From Lonepinella koalarum (lineage in GTDB: Bacteria; Pseudomonadota; Gammaproteobacteria; Enterobacterales; Pasteurellaceae), in the NCBI RefSeq assembly GCF_042926695.1, contig NZ_CP170642.1:1116001-1180000 (forward strand): a stretch of 64,000 bases of DNA. The letters run 5' to 3'. Positions 49,528 to 58,444 of this stretch are shown here, piece after piece. A program made the translations under genes and the position numbers. The notes under the pieces were generated by a model. The model did not search any database, had not been told where the DNA came from, and worked only from the letters and a program-made list of their open reading frames with translations. Position 1 is the first letter of the stretch; each line of letters begins with the position of its first letter.

Positions 49528-50913
49528 ATGGCTTTTCATCACGGAACCAAAACCATTCGAGAAACTGGCGGTTCAGTCGCCGTTGAAACCGTTGACGGTG
49601 CCATTATCGGCATTGTCGGCACTGCCCCACAAGGGCCAGTAAACGAGCTGACGGTTTGCCAAACCACCAAAGATTTTAGCCAATTTGGCACCATTTTAAA
49701 TCAGGGCTTTACCCTACCAGATGCCTTTGATGTATTGGCACGTTATGCTGCCGGCAAAGTCTATGTGGTCAACGTATTAGACCCAACCAAGCATCAAACC
49801 GCCGTCAATAGCGAAACCTTAACCCAAGATAACAGCACTTTAATAGCAAACACCCAAAAACAAGGCTTATTAACCTTGACCTTAAGCGGTGACGGTCAAA
49901 CCCTGAGCGAAGGAACCGATTATGCGGTAACGCTACAAACCGGTGAAATTAAGCTCACCAAGTTATATGAAAATTTAACCGCTGATTACACTTACGCCGA
50001 CCCAAGCAAGGTCACGGAGAATGACATTAAAGGCGGTATCAATGCTGCCACAGGCAAACGCCAAGGTTTTGAATTATTGCGTGATGGCTTTAACTTATAC
50101 GGTGCCGATGCCAAAATTCTTATCTGCCCTGAATACGATGCCACTGCCAGCTGTGCGGCAAGCCTTGCCAGTCTTGCGGAACAATTAAAAGCCGTGGCTT
50201 ATGTGCAATTGCCAAAAGGCACTAGCCTATCAAAAGCCATTTCAGGGCGTGGACCACTGGGCGATATTAATGCGTCCGCCAGTTCTGAACGAGTACGCCA
50301 TTTCTTCCCTTATGCCGTAGGGTCAAGCAATACGCTCGAAAGCCTAGCGGTTCATGCCGCCGGCTTACGCATGAAAACCGATACCGATAATGGCTACTGG
50401 TTTAGCACTTCAAACCGTGAACTGTCTGGTGTGATTGGTATGGAAATTCCATTAACCGCTCGCATTGATGATGAACAAAGCGAAACCAACCTATTAAATG
50501 CGGTGGGGATTAGCACCATTTTTAACAGTTTTGGCACAGGCTTTAGATTATGGGGTAACCGTTCGTCTAACTATCCAACGGTCACCCATATTATCAATTT
50601 TGAAACGGCATTACGCACAGGCGATTTGATTGATGAAAGTATTCGCCGCACGGAATTGCAATTTATTGACCGTCCGATTGATGATGCACTGATTGACAGC
50701 CTTGTAGAAACTGTTGATACCTATATGCGAGCGTTACCAAGTATTGTGGGTTATTCGGTCGGGTTAGATTACGACTATGATTTAGTGGATGCCTTTAGTC
50801 AAGGCAAGGTGCCATTAACCTATGATTACACGCCAAAAATCCCAGCCGAACTCATTACTAACCGTTCCGTAATGACACGTAAATATTTGGCTAACTTAAT
50901 TTCATCTAGCTAA
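49528..50913 (+). CDS. Contractile tail sheath protein (P2 FI-like)
   Basis: 461 residues: FHHGTKTIRETGGSVAVETV, GAIIGIVGTAPQGP, INAATGKRQGFELLRDGFNL, FFPYAVGSSNTLESLAVHAA, then RRTELQFIDRPIDDALIDSL. Standard P2/Mu sheath layout, closest to the P2 FI length and motifs. Makes the tail contractile. Confidence 0.95.
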   Translation: MAFHHGTKTIRETGGSVAVETVDGAIIGIVGTAPQGPVNELTVCQTTKDFSQFGTILNQGFTLPDAFDVLARYAAGKVYVVNVLDPTKHQTAVNSETLTQDNSTLIANTQKQGLLTLTLSGDGQTLSEGTDYAVTLQTGEIKLTKLYENLTADYTYADPSKVTENDIKGGINAATGKRQGFELLRDGFNLYGADAKILICPEYDATASCAASLASLAEQLKAVAYVQLPKGTSLSKAISGRGPLGDINASASSERVRHFFPYAVGSSNTLESLAVHAAGLRMKTDTDNGYWFSTSNRELSGVIGMEIPLTARIDDEQSETNLLNAVGISTIFNSFGTGFRLWGNRSSNYPTVTHIINFETALRTGDLIDESIRRTELQFIDRPIDDALIDSLVETVDTYMRALPSIVGYSVGLDYDYDLVDAFSQGKVPLTYDYTPKIPAELITNRSVMTRKYLANLISSS

Positions 50914-50924
50914 GGAGAACAGCA

Positions 50925-51443
50925 ATGAGCGTACAAATTAACCAAATCGTCAACGCCAATGTGTATATGGACGGTAATTCCTTACTGGGTAAGGCAAAAG
51001 ATTTCAAACTGGCCGACATTGAGTTTGAAGAAATCGAACATAAAGGCCTTGGCTTACATGGCACCATTAAATTACCAGCTGGCATGAATGCTATTGAAGG
51101 GGAGGTGACTTGGGATAGTTTCTACCCTGAAGTGCGAGCCAAAGCCTATAACCCATACAAAAACGTGCAATTACAAGTGCGGTCAAATTTACAGGTGTTT
51201 GATGCCCGTGGCTTATTGGTGGAACAACCGATGGTCACCATTATGAACGTCAGTTTCAGCAAAACCACTGGCGGTAGCTTTAAAAACAAAGAGGCCACCG
51301 AACATGCAGACACGTTCCAGATTTACAGCATTAAGCAAACCGTGGCGGGCAAAGAGATCTTATTTATTGATGTCTTCGCTAATATCTTCCGTGTCAGTGG
51401 GCAAGATGTGCTAAGCACCTACCGCACGAATATCGGGCAATAA
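50925..51443 (+). CDS. Tail tube protein (P2 FII-like)
   Basis: 172 residues: IVNANVYMDGNSLLGKAKDF, IEHKGLGLHGTIKLPAGMNA, IEGEVTWDSFYPEV. FII major tail tube pattern. Ribosome site AAGGAG. Confidence 0.95.
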   Translation: MSVQINQIVNANVYMDGNSLLGKAKDFKLADIEFEEIEHKGLGLHGTIKLPAGMNAIEGEVTWDSFYPEVRAKAYNPYKNVQLQVRSNLQVFDARGLLVEQPMVTIMNVSFSKTTGGSFKNKEATEHADTFQIYSIKQTVAGKEILFIDVFANIFRVSGQDVLSTYRTNIGQ

Positions 51444-51507
51444 CGCTAATTCAATGGGCGGTAAAACGTCCATTAAATCAACCTTAAACTTTATTTAAAA
51501 GGAACAA

Positions 51508-51762
51508 ATGATGACAGACATTATTATCAAACTCGACTACCCCATCATCAACGGACAAGGCGAAGAAGTGACCGAACTCCACATCCGCCGAGCTAAAGCG
51601 AAAGACATCCGCAAAATGACAGGCAAAACCGAAGCGGAACAATCTATCAGTTTACTGGCTCAACTTACCGGACTGGTGCCAGAAGATATTGACGAGCTAG
51701 ATATTGCCGACTTCACCAAAGCGGCAACGGAAGTGCAAAAAATGACGGGAAAGTCAGCCTAG
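51508..51762 (+). CDS. Tail assembly chaperone E
   Basis: 84 residues: IIIKLDYPIINGQGEEVTEL, IRRAKAKDIRKMTGKTEAEQ, then QLTGLVPEDIDELDIADFTK. The P2 gpE pattern. A slippery heptamer G GGA AAG at 51747-51753 lies near its end in the right frame for a -1 shift. Confidence 0.9.
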   Translation: MMTDIIIKLDYPIINGQGEEVTELHIRRAKAKDIRKMTGKTEAEQSISLLAQLTGLVPEDIDELDIADFTKAATEVQKMTGKSA

Positions 51763-51911
51763 ACAAGCTCAATCAGGCGCAAGCGGATTTAATGTGGTGG
51801 TTTGGCTGGTCGCCCCGTGATGTGGATAATTTAACCCTAGATGAAACCGCACGCTGGCTGGAACAAGCCAACCGCCAAATTAAAGCCAGATACAGCAAAG
51901 CCGCTTTTTAG
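51508..51911 (+). CDS. Frameshift product E+E' of the tail chaperone
   Basis: A -1 slip at GGGAAAG (51747-51753) continues the frame as VSLDKLNQAQADLMWWFGWS, PRDVDNLTLDETARWLEQAN, ending at TAG 51911. No ribosome site or start exists for this part alone. The E/E' length ratio and place before the tape measure are as in P2 and lambda G/GT. Confidence 0.85.
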
Positions 51912-51921
51912 CGGCTTTTGG
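51895..51921 (+). terminator. Terminator at the end of E'
   Basis: AAAGCCGCT-TTTT-AGCGGCTTTT overlaps the E' stop. It also marks the convergent end of the membrane gene on the other strand. Confidence 0.7.
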
Positions 51922-51922
51922 T

Positions 51923-52192
51923 TTAATTAACCAGTTTGTTAGGTGGGGTTTTGGGTTTTCGTTTGAAACGGGCTTTTATTTTTTCCCAGTCAGCTTGGTT
52001 TTTGGCGTTGAGTTTATCTTCATCAATAAAACTGCCGATTAAGACTAGAAGAAAAATTGCACCACTAATAAAAAACCATGTCAGGTGGGTTTGATAAAGC
52101 CAAACACCTAAAACCAACAGTAATAAGAAACCAATGAAGATGGCAATTTTGATAAAAACATTATCAATAAAATCGATTAACCATTTAAACAT
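51923..52192 (-). CDS. Membrane protein, reversed between chaperone and tape measure
   Basis: 89 residues from ATG 52192 (GGAG seven bases before; an ATG at 52195 is also possible). Two membrane spans (VFIKIAIFIGFLLLLVLGVW, LTWFFISGAIFLLVLIGSF) and a Lys-rich tail (NQADWEKIKARFKRKPKTPP). Sits in the late operon in reverse, so a moron expressed in the lysogen, possibly for exclusion. Confidence 0.6.
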   Translation of the reverse strand: MFKWLIDFIDNVFIKIAIFIGFLLLLVLGVWLYQTHLTWFFISGAIFLLVLIGSFIDEDKLNAKNQADWEKIKARFKRKPKTPPNKLVN

Positions 52193-52231
52193 CATCTTTC
52201 TCCATAGAAACACATAAGGAAACTATAAATT

Positions 52232-55200
52232 ATGTCGTCAAATTTAGCAATAGGTTTAGTGATTGGGGCTAGTGTGGGGTCTGCCCTTGCAGGCATTAAG
52301 AATGTGCGTAATAGTTTAAAGTTACTCAGCGATGACACGGTGAGCCACTGGAAAAAAGCGAGTATCTATGCAGGAAAATCCATTGCCAGCATAACCTCAG
52401 TGGCTACTGGGTTTAAAGGATTGAGTGCAATGACGGTCAATTTAGCCCAACCCGCCATTGAATTCGAATCTGCCATGGCAGGGGTGAAAAAAGTGGTGGA
52501 TTTTGACACGCCACAACAGTTTAAGGAAATGAAGGAGGATATTTTAGCCTTAACTAGAACCATTCCGATGGCTGGGGAAGAGCTGGCAGCGATTGTGGCA
52601 TCAGGCGGTCAGGCGGGGATTGCCCGTGAGAATCTGTTAGGCTTTGCCACGGATGCGGCGAAAATGGGGGTGGCGTTTGATATGGCGGCAGGGGATGCGG
52701 GTGGTGCGATGGCGACCATGGCAAATGTGCTGGGCAAGCCGATTGCGGAAATGGCACAATTAGGCGATGCCATTAACCATTTATCCGATAATGCCAACTC
52801 TAAAGCGGCGGATATTGTGAATGTGATCACCCGTGCGGGTTCAGATACCCGCATGCTAGGGTTAGATGCCAATCAGACCGCTGCCTTTGCTTCTACGTTT
52901 TTGTCAATGGGGAAAGCGCCAGAGCTTGCCGCACAAGCGATTAAGGGCATGAGTTCAAGTTTCATGCAGTTAAAAGCAGGACACGCCACCGATGAATTAA
53001 AACAACTGGGCTATACCACGGAAAGTTTTGCCAACGCCATGAATGAAGACGCACAGGGGGCAATTACGGGCTTTATTGCGAAGGTAAAACAATTACCAAA
53101 AGATAAGCAATATCCGCTTCTCGCCAAAATTTTTGGCAAACAATATGCCGATGATGTGTTATTGCTTGCCCAAAACACGGCGGAATATAACCGCCAGCTA
53201 GATTTACTCGAGCAAAAAGACGCAGGTGGTAATTTTGCCTATCTTGGCTCAATGGAGCGGGAATTTCAAAGCCAAGCAGGTACCACGCAAAATCAATTAA
53301 AAAAACTTAACTCAAGTTTTCAAGAAATTTTTGTCAAGCTAGGTGAAGCCTTATTGCCTGTTATTAATAATGTCATCAATGCGATTAAACCTGTGATTTT
53401 AACTATTTCTGATTGGATCTCAGCAAATGGACATATTATCGAAAGTTTGGTGACCGTGGGGGCGGGTCTTTTTGCCTTGGTTGGTGCAGGGTTAACCTTA
53501 AATGCAGCGTTTAACGCCCTGATGTTGCCTTTGGTGGCGGTGCGTGGCTTGATAGTGACGTTTTCCCCTTTGGTAATGAAACTTTGTTTAGCGTTCGGCT
53601 ATGCCATTGGCTATGTATTTAAATTTGGTCGGTTTTTGTCGGGTTTTTTAGTTAAGGGCGTAACGTTAGCCGCTAAAGCCGTATTATTTTTAGGTCGCGC
53701 CTTACTCATGAACCCGATAGGCTTAATCATCACCGGCATTGCCGTGGCGGCTTACCTGATTTACCAATATTGGGAACCGATTAAAGCCTTTTTCATTATC
53801 CTATGGGCTACCGTAAAAACCGCCTTTGCTGGTTTTTGCAACTGGGTTGGCGGTATTTGGGATGGCATTTTAGGTTTATGGGCTGCGGTGTGGAATGGTG
53901 TAAGCGGTTGGTTTACTGGACTTTGGGGCAGTTTCAAAAGTTTGTTTAGTGGTAACTTTTCCGCTCTAGGCGAGATTATTCTCACCTTTAACCCCTTGAG
54001 TCTGTTCCAGTCTATTTTTAGCGGCGTGCTAAGCTGGTTCGGTGTCGATTTGCCCGCCAGTTTTAGCGGTTTCGGGCAAAATATCATTGATGGCTTAATC
54101 AATGGGATTAAAAATGCGTGGGAAGGGGCAAAAGAAATCGTCTCCAATTTAGGCTCAAGCATAAAAAACTGGTTTGCCGAGAAATTGGGGATCCATTCAC
54201 CGAGCCGCGTGTTTAAAGGCTTTGGTGAAAATGTGGTGCAAGGGTTATCAATCGGGGTTGATGGAGAAAGTGCGGTTGCTATTCAGTCCGTCGGCAATGT
54301 GGCAGACAATATGCAAAAGGCTATGCCGAAAACCTTAAATACGCCAACCTTTAACCCATTGCAAATGGCAGTGGATATTGCCGCTAATACGGCAGATTTG
54401 CCTAAGGCAATGCCGAAAAAATTAGACGTGCCAACGCTTAACCCGTTGCAAATGGCGGTAGATATTGCCGCTAATACCGCCAATTTGCCGAAGACTATTC
54501 CGCAAAAAATAGAAACACCAACGTTGAATCCGTTGCAAATGGCAGTGGATATTGCCGCTAATACCGCCAATTTGCCGAAGACTATTCCGCAAAAAATAGA
54601 AACACCAACGTTGAATCCATTGCAAATGGCTGTCGATGTCGCCGCCAATACCGCTGGCATCGCCCCTAAGGTTACAAAACCTACTCAAAATGCGGTGAAA
54701 AAAATGAAAGTTTCTCCTGTGCAACCGCCATTGCCACAGGTAGCGAAAGCCGTAAAACCCACATTACCGCCTGTGGTGGATGCGGTGCCAGTAGTGCAAA
54801 ATCCAGCCCCCGTCCCCGCCCCAATGCCAACAATGCAGCCCCTTGAAAATGCCCCAGCTCAACAAGGCTTTTGGGGCAATTTGTGGGATAGCATCAAAGG
54901 GATTGGAGCATCAATGGGTGACTGGATGCAAGGGTTCGATTTGACCAACGCTTTCAAATTTGGTTCGCAACTATTAGGGCAATCGCTTAATTTGCCTAAT
55001 CTACCGAATCTGTTTCAGCAAAACGATTCGGATTTACGCACACCGAGCTTTAATCCGAACGCACAGCCAATGGCATTGCCACGCTTACAACGTCCAACAG
55101 AACCGCAAGGCGATACACAAACCACGGCCATTAATGGCGGTATAACGGTCAACTTTAACCCAACCATTCAAGTCAACGGTAATCAAGAGAAAAACGGCAT

Positions 55201-55297
55201 TTTAAACGATATTCAACAGGGGTTAAATATGAGTTTAACTGAGTTTGAACGGCTGTTAGATCGGGTGCTTGACCAACGTCAACGTCGAGCGTATTAA
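52232..55297 (+). CDS. Tail tape measure protein
   Basis: 1021 residues. TP901-type core (SAMAGVKKVVDFDTPQQFKE, RTIPMAGEELAAIVASGGQA, ITRAGSDTRMLGLDANQTAA), hydrophobic segments around residues 410-510 that may form the injection channel, amphipathic WxxI/WxGI repeats, then four near-identical 29-residue repeats (54322-54650) and a Pro-rich tail. It sets tail length. Confidence 0.95.
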   Translation: MSSNLAIGLVIGASVGSALAGIKNVRNSLKLLSDDTVSHWKKASIYAGKSIASITSVATGFKGLSAMTVNLAQPAIEFESAMAGVKKVVDFDTPQQFKEMKEDILALTRTIPMAGEELAAIVASGGQAGIARENLLGFATDAAKMGVAFDMAAGDAGGAMATMANVLGKPIAEMAQLGDAINHLSDNANSKAADIVNVITRAGSDTRMLGLDANQTAAFASTFLSMGKAPELAAQAIKGMSSSFMQLKAGHATDELKQLGYTTESFANAMNEDAQGAITGFIAKVKQLPKDKQYPLLAKIFGKQYADDVLLLAQNTAEYNRQLDLLEQKDAGGNFAYLGSMEREFQSQAGTTQNQLKKLNSSFQEIFVKLGEALLPVINNVINAIKPVILTISDWISANGHIIESLVTVGAGLFALVGAGLTLNAAFNALMLPLVAVRGLIVTFSPLVMKLCLAFGYAIGYVFKFGRFLSGFLVKGVTLAAKAVLFLGRALLMNPIGLIITGIAVAAYLIYQYWEPIKAFFIILWATVKTAFAGFCNWVGGIWDGILGLWAAVWNGVSGWFTGLWGSFKSLFSGNFSALGEIILTFNPLSLFQSIFSGVLSWFGVDLPASFSGFGQNIIDGLINGIKNAWEGAKEIVSNLGSSIKNWFAEKLGIHSPSRVFKGFGENVVQGLSIGVDGESAVAIQSVGNVADNMQKAMPKTLNTPTFNPLQMAVDIAANTADLPKAMPKKLDVPTLNPLQMAVDIAANTANLPKTIPQKIETPTLNPLQMAVDIAANTANLPKTIPQKIETPTLNPLQMAVDVAANTAGIAPKVTKPTQNAVKKMKVSPVQPPLPQVAKAVKPTLPPVVDAVPVVQNPAPVPAPMPTMQPLENAPAQQGFWGNLWDSIKGIGASMGDWMQGFDLTNAFKFGSQLLGQSLNLPNLPNLFQQNDSDLRTPSFNPNAQPMALPRLQRPTEPQGDTQTTAINGGITVNFNPTIQVNGNQEKNGILNDIQQGLNMSLTEFERLLDRVLDQRQRRAY
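54322..54650 (+). repeat. 87-bp tandem repeats inside the tape measure gene
   Basis: Units of 29 codons read NPLQMAVDIAANTANLPK followed by TIPQKIETPTL. The second and third spans (about 54490-54620) are nearly the same at DNA level; the outer ones have changed. Gain or loss of one unit keeps frame and would change tail length. Confidence 0.85.
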
Positions 55298-55307
55298 GGA
55301 GATTATT

Positions 55308-56243
55308 ATGTATTTTATGCTAGGCACCGTGGCCTTTGAGCCTATCAATCTTACCGATTTTTCTGAAACCTTTGCCGCACAATTTGCCGAACATCAGGTG
55401 TTAAAAGGCAAACCACGGCTACAAGCCATGGGCGAAAAGTTAATTGAGTTGCGTTTTTCCATTCGGTTACATTTTAAAATTGGCGGTGTAGAAAGCCGTT
55501 ATCAAACTTTACTTACCGCAAAAGAAAAGCAACAAGCCTTAGCCTTAATGTGGGGAACCAAATACAAAGGCCAATTTGTGATCACTGATATTACTTCAAC
55601 CACATTATTCACAGATGCCAAAGGTAATGCCTTATGCCGTGAAATGGACGTGAGTTTAAAAGAGTTTATCGGCGATGAACAAGCCGGCATATTGGGGGCG
55701 GCGTTAAGTTTAGGCGGTAAATCCTTGCTGGGTTCGATTTTACCCGATTCGGTGGTCAGTGCCTTATCCACCGCTAAACAAACTGTCAGCCGTGCGGTAG
55801 AACTTTATAACGCTGGCAAGCGTGCGGTGGATGAAGTCAAAAATACCGTAGCGATTATTCGCCAATTTGCCCAAGAACCAAGCACAGCGTTGGCTTATTT
55901 GCCGTCGGCTATCGGTAATTTAGATAGTGCCTTAGGCGGTTTTGGTGAGTTAACTTGCATGGGCGATATGTTGGACGGCGTACGCTCATTTTTACCGGTG
56001 GCATCCGAATTTAGCCAAGAAATGGGCAGTATTTATGGTGATTTACAACAGTTGCAACAATGCTTTGATTTAGGCAGTAACGGAGCAGATTGGTCGGACT
56101 GGGTGACACCGACTGTCAATAGCCTGGTAAGCCTTGATGACAGCTTTGATATGCTCGCCCCACGAGTGGCAGAAATGACCGCTTGGGTCGTATTACGCAC
56201 TGATGAAACGGAGAATGAAGATGACCACACAAACCTTGCTTAA
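55308..56243 (+). CDS. Tail protein U (P2 gpU-like)
   Basis: 311 residues from ATG 55308: MYFMLGTVAFEPINLTDFSE, LIELRFSIRLHFKIGGVESR, KYKGQFVITDITSTTLFTDA. P2 gpU pattern in residues 1-130; the rest is an extension with GILGAALSLGGKSLLGSILP and coiled parts. Its end overlaps gpX by 23 bases. Confidence 0.85.
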   Translation: MYFMLGTVAFEPINLTDFSETFAAQFAEHQVLKGKPRLQAMGEKLIELRFSIRLHFKIGGVESRYQTLLTAKEKQQALALMWGTKYKGQFVITDITSTTLFTDAKGNALCREMDVSLKEFIGDEQAGILGAALSLGGKSLLGSILPDSVVSALSTAKQTVSRAVELYNAGKRAVDEVKNTVAIIRQFAQEPSTALAYLPSAIGNLDSALGGFGELTCMGDMLDGVRSFLPVASEFSQEMGSIYGDLQQLQQCFDLGSNGADWSDWVTPTVNSLVSLDDSFDMLAPRVAEMTAWVVLRTDETENEDDHTNLA

Positions 56244-56454
56244 ACATATTGTCAAACAGGGCGAACGTTGGGATCACCTTGCCTATTATTACTACGGCAA
56301 CGCCTTAGAATATGCTCGTATCGTGCAGGCGAATCCGCATATTGCTTTTTGTGAAGTCTTGCCAACAGGGGCGGAAGTCTATATCCCTGTGTTAACGGTG
56401 AAACCCACCGATAATGCCGATATGCCGCCTTGGCTATCAGGAGGGTCGAATTGA
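56221..56454 (+). CDS. Tail protein X, LysM-type
   Basis: 77 residues: IVKQGERWDHLAYYYYGNAL, EYARIVQANPHIAFCEVLPT, GAEVYIPVL, a LysM fold as in P2 gpX. Stop TGA overlaps the next ATG. Confidence 0.9.
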   Translation: MTTQTLLKHIVKQGERWDHLAYYYYGNALEYARIVQANPHIAFCEVLPTGAEVYIPVLTVKPTDNADMPPWLSGGSN

Positions 56455-57515
56455 TGAACGTGCCACAACCTGATTTCTCGTTATTTTACGAAAAAACCAA
56501 TATTACCGCCGATATTGAACCGCATTTAATTTCGCTGTCTTATACCGATTATTTAGAGGGGCAATCTGACGAATTACAAGTGGAATTTGAAGACATTTCG
56601 GGCAAATGGATTCGAGCGTGGTTTCCCACCCAAGGGGATAAACTCAAGGCAGCAATTGGCTATAAGCATCAACCGTTAGTGGAAATTGGAGCCTTTGAGA
56701 TTGACGAAGTGGAATACAGTTACAAACCCACAACAGTAAGCCTAAAAGCCCTTAGCACAGGCATCAGCAAAGCCAACCGCACCAACAAGCCGAAAGCCTA
56801 TGAGAACACTACGCTTGCTCAAATTGTGGCAAAAGTGGCGGAACGGTTAAAATTAAAAGTGGTCGGTAAAATTGACAATATTCCAATTAAACGTGTGACC
56901 CAATATCAAGAACGAGGTGTAGAATTTTTGGCTCGCCTTGCTCGTGAATATCACCACAGCTTTAAAATTGTGGGCGATCAGTTAGTTTTCACCAATAAAA
57001 GCGAACTGGGGCAAAGCGAACCGGTGTTGGTATTAGAAGAAAACCAGACCATTAGCCTACGACTTCGAGATCGGATCAAAGATACGGCTAAAGCCGTGAA
57101 TATTAGCGGTTATGATGCCAACGGTAAGAAAGTCGTCAAAAAATACAAAAAACGCACCGCACTTCGACCACAACTAAAGCAAGCCAAAACGGCGAGCGAA
57201 GATACCTTACAAGTTATTACCCGAGGTGAAAGCCAACAACAAATTGATGCTCGTGGTGAAGCCGCATTGGCGGAGCAAAATGACGACCAAACTGCTGGCA
57301 AAATTACTTTAATTGGCAACCCGAAATTGGTGGCTGGAGCAACGATTTTATTAACCAATCTTGGCGTATTTTCTGGTAAATATTTGATTAAACAATCCCG
57401 CCACAGTATTATCCGTTCGCAAAGTTACACCACTGAAATTGAAGTGCGGATGCTGGAATTTATCCCTGATGATTTAGAAAATGTAGTCCAAGGAGAAAGC
57501 CATGTTAACTCATGA
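56454..57515 (+). CDS. Late control protein D / baseplate hub
   Basis: 353 residues: FYEKTNITADIEPHLISLSY, YLEGQSDELQVEFEDISGKW, then FEIDEVEYSYKPTTVSLKAL, and QERGVEFLARLAREYHHSFK. P2 gpD/Mu gp44 pattern. It forms the hub on which the spike sits. Confidence 0.9.
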   Translation: MNVPQPDFSLFYEKTNITADIEPHLISLSYTDYLEGQSDELQVEFEDISGKWIRAWFPTQGDKLKAAIGYKHQPLVEIGAFEIDEVEYSYKPTTVSLKALSTGISKANRTNKPKAYENTTLAQIVAKVAERLKLKVVGKIDNIPIKRVTQYQERGVEFLARLAREYHHSFKIVGDQLVFTNKSELGQSEPVLVLEENQTISLRLRDRIKDTAKAVNISGYDANGKKVVKKYKKRTALRPQLKQAKTASEDTLQVITRGESQQQIDARGEAALAEQNDDQTAGKITLIGNPKLVAGATILLTNLGVFSGKYLIKQSRHSIIRSQSYTTEIEVRMLEFIPDDLENVVQGESHVNS

Positions 57516-58005
57516 TTTTACAGCAACCTTTCAACAAGGGATAGTGTCCGCCGTGGATAGTCAAGCCCACAAAGTGCGGTGTCAAATTCCAGCTTTAGAG
57601 AATTTAGAAACTGCTTGGCTACCCTTTTTAACACAAAATTCAGGCGGCAATCAGTTTTATTGTTTGCCTGACGCGGGCGAACTGGTGGCGATATTACTTG
57701 ATGCCCGCGGGGAAGACGGTTGTGTACTGGGTACATTTTACAATGAGCAAGATCCACCGCCTACGAGCAACGGCAATCTATGGGTGAAAAAATTCAACAA
57801 TGGAACCATTATTCAACATGATCGCCATAGCGGAGATTTGACTATTCACACCACAGGCAAAGTGATTGTGAATAATTGCGATGTCATCGTCAACAATGGC
57901 AATGTCAATGTGAATAGCGGTGATGTGGTCGCTGATGGTATTAGTTTAAAACACCATAAACACCAAGAACAAGGTGACGGAAACCCAACCTCCGCCCCAC
58001 TTTAA
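57502..58005 (+). CDS. Baseplate spike protein V
   Basis: 167 residues: FQQGIVSAVDSQAHKVRCQI, LPDAGELVAILLDARGEDGC, VLGTFYNEQDPPP (OB fold), then a beta-helix with NNGNVNVNSGDVV and HHKHQ metal ligands at the tip. P2 gpV layout. Uptake signal inside near 57573. Confidence 0.9.
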   Translation: MLTHDFTATFQQGIVSAVDSQAHKVRCQIPALENLETAWLPFLTQNSGGNQFYCLPDAGELVAILLDARGEDGCVLGTFYNEQDPPPTSNGNLWVKKFNNGTIIQHDRHSGDLTIHTTGKVIVNNCDVIVNNGNVNVNSGDVVADGISLKHHKHQEQGDGNPTSAPL

Positions 58006-58025
58006 ACCACAATTAATACTTCTTT

Positions 58026-58061
58026 AAACCGCTTTAAAAGCTAATTTTAAGGCGGTTTTTT
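58026..58061 (+). terminator. Terminator between V and W
   Basis: AACCGCTTTAAAA-GCTAA-TTTTAAGGCGGTT then six T. It splits the baseplate genes into two units. Confidence 0.75.
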
Positions 58062-58072
58062 ACAATGATTTT

Positions 58073-58438
58073 ATGAACATATTAACCCCGATTCCCTCAA
58101 CCCATTGGCAACTTGCCCCCGACCTTGCAGACGGTACGGTGTGGGGCATTGATGATATACATTTATGTATTGCCAATATTTTATCCACCCCGAAAGGGAC
58201 GGATATTTTACGCCCTGAGTTTGGTTCCAATCATTTTGATTATTTAGACCAACCCTATGACGTGGCTTTGCCAAATATGGTGCGAGAAATCACTCAGGCA
58301 TTGCAGAAATGGGAAACTCGTATCGTAGTGGATGAAGTGTTCATTGACGGACAAGCTCCGCATTTTACTCTGACCGTGAAATGGTCGCTGACCGATGCGG
58401 TTTACCCCGAGATTTATACCACGCAAGTGCAAGGATAA
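58073..58438 (+). CDS. Baseplate protein W (gp25-like lysozyme fold)
   Basis: 121 residues: WGIDDIHLCIANILSTPKGT, DILRPEFGSNHFDYLDQPYD, the gpW/gp25 pattern with the FGS turn. Part of the baseplate wedge. Confidence 0.9.
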   Translation: MNILTPIPSTHWQLAPDLADGTVWGIDDIHLCIANILSTPKGTDILRPEFGSNHFDYLDQPYDVALPNMVREITQALQKWETRIVVDEVFIDGQAPHFTLTVKWSLTDAVYPEIYTTQVQG

Positions 58439-58444
58439 TGCCAA

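Noticed and set aside
54322..54650. Repeats in the tape measure gene as CRISPR or minisatellite array outside genes
   Set aside because: They are in frame inside one long gene and encode a regular 29-residue unit.
54283..54724. Long minus-strand frames opposite the tape measure repeats
   Set aside because: They mirror the repeats in other frames, with no start signals or domain.
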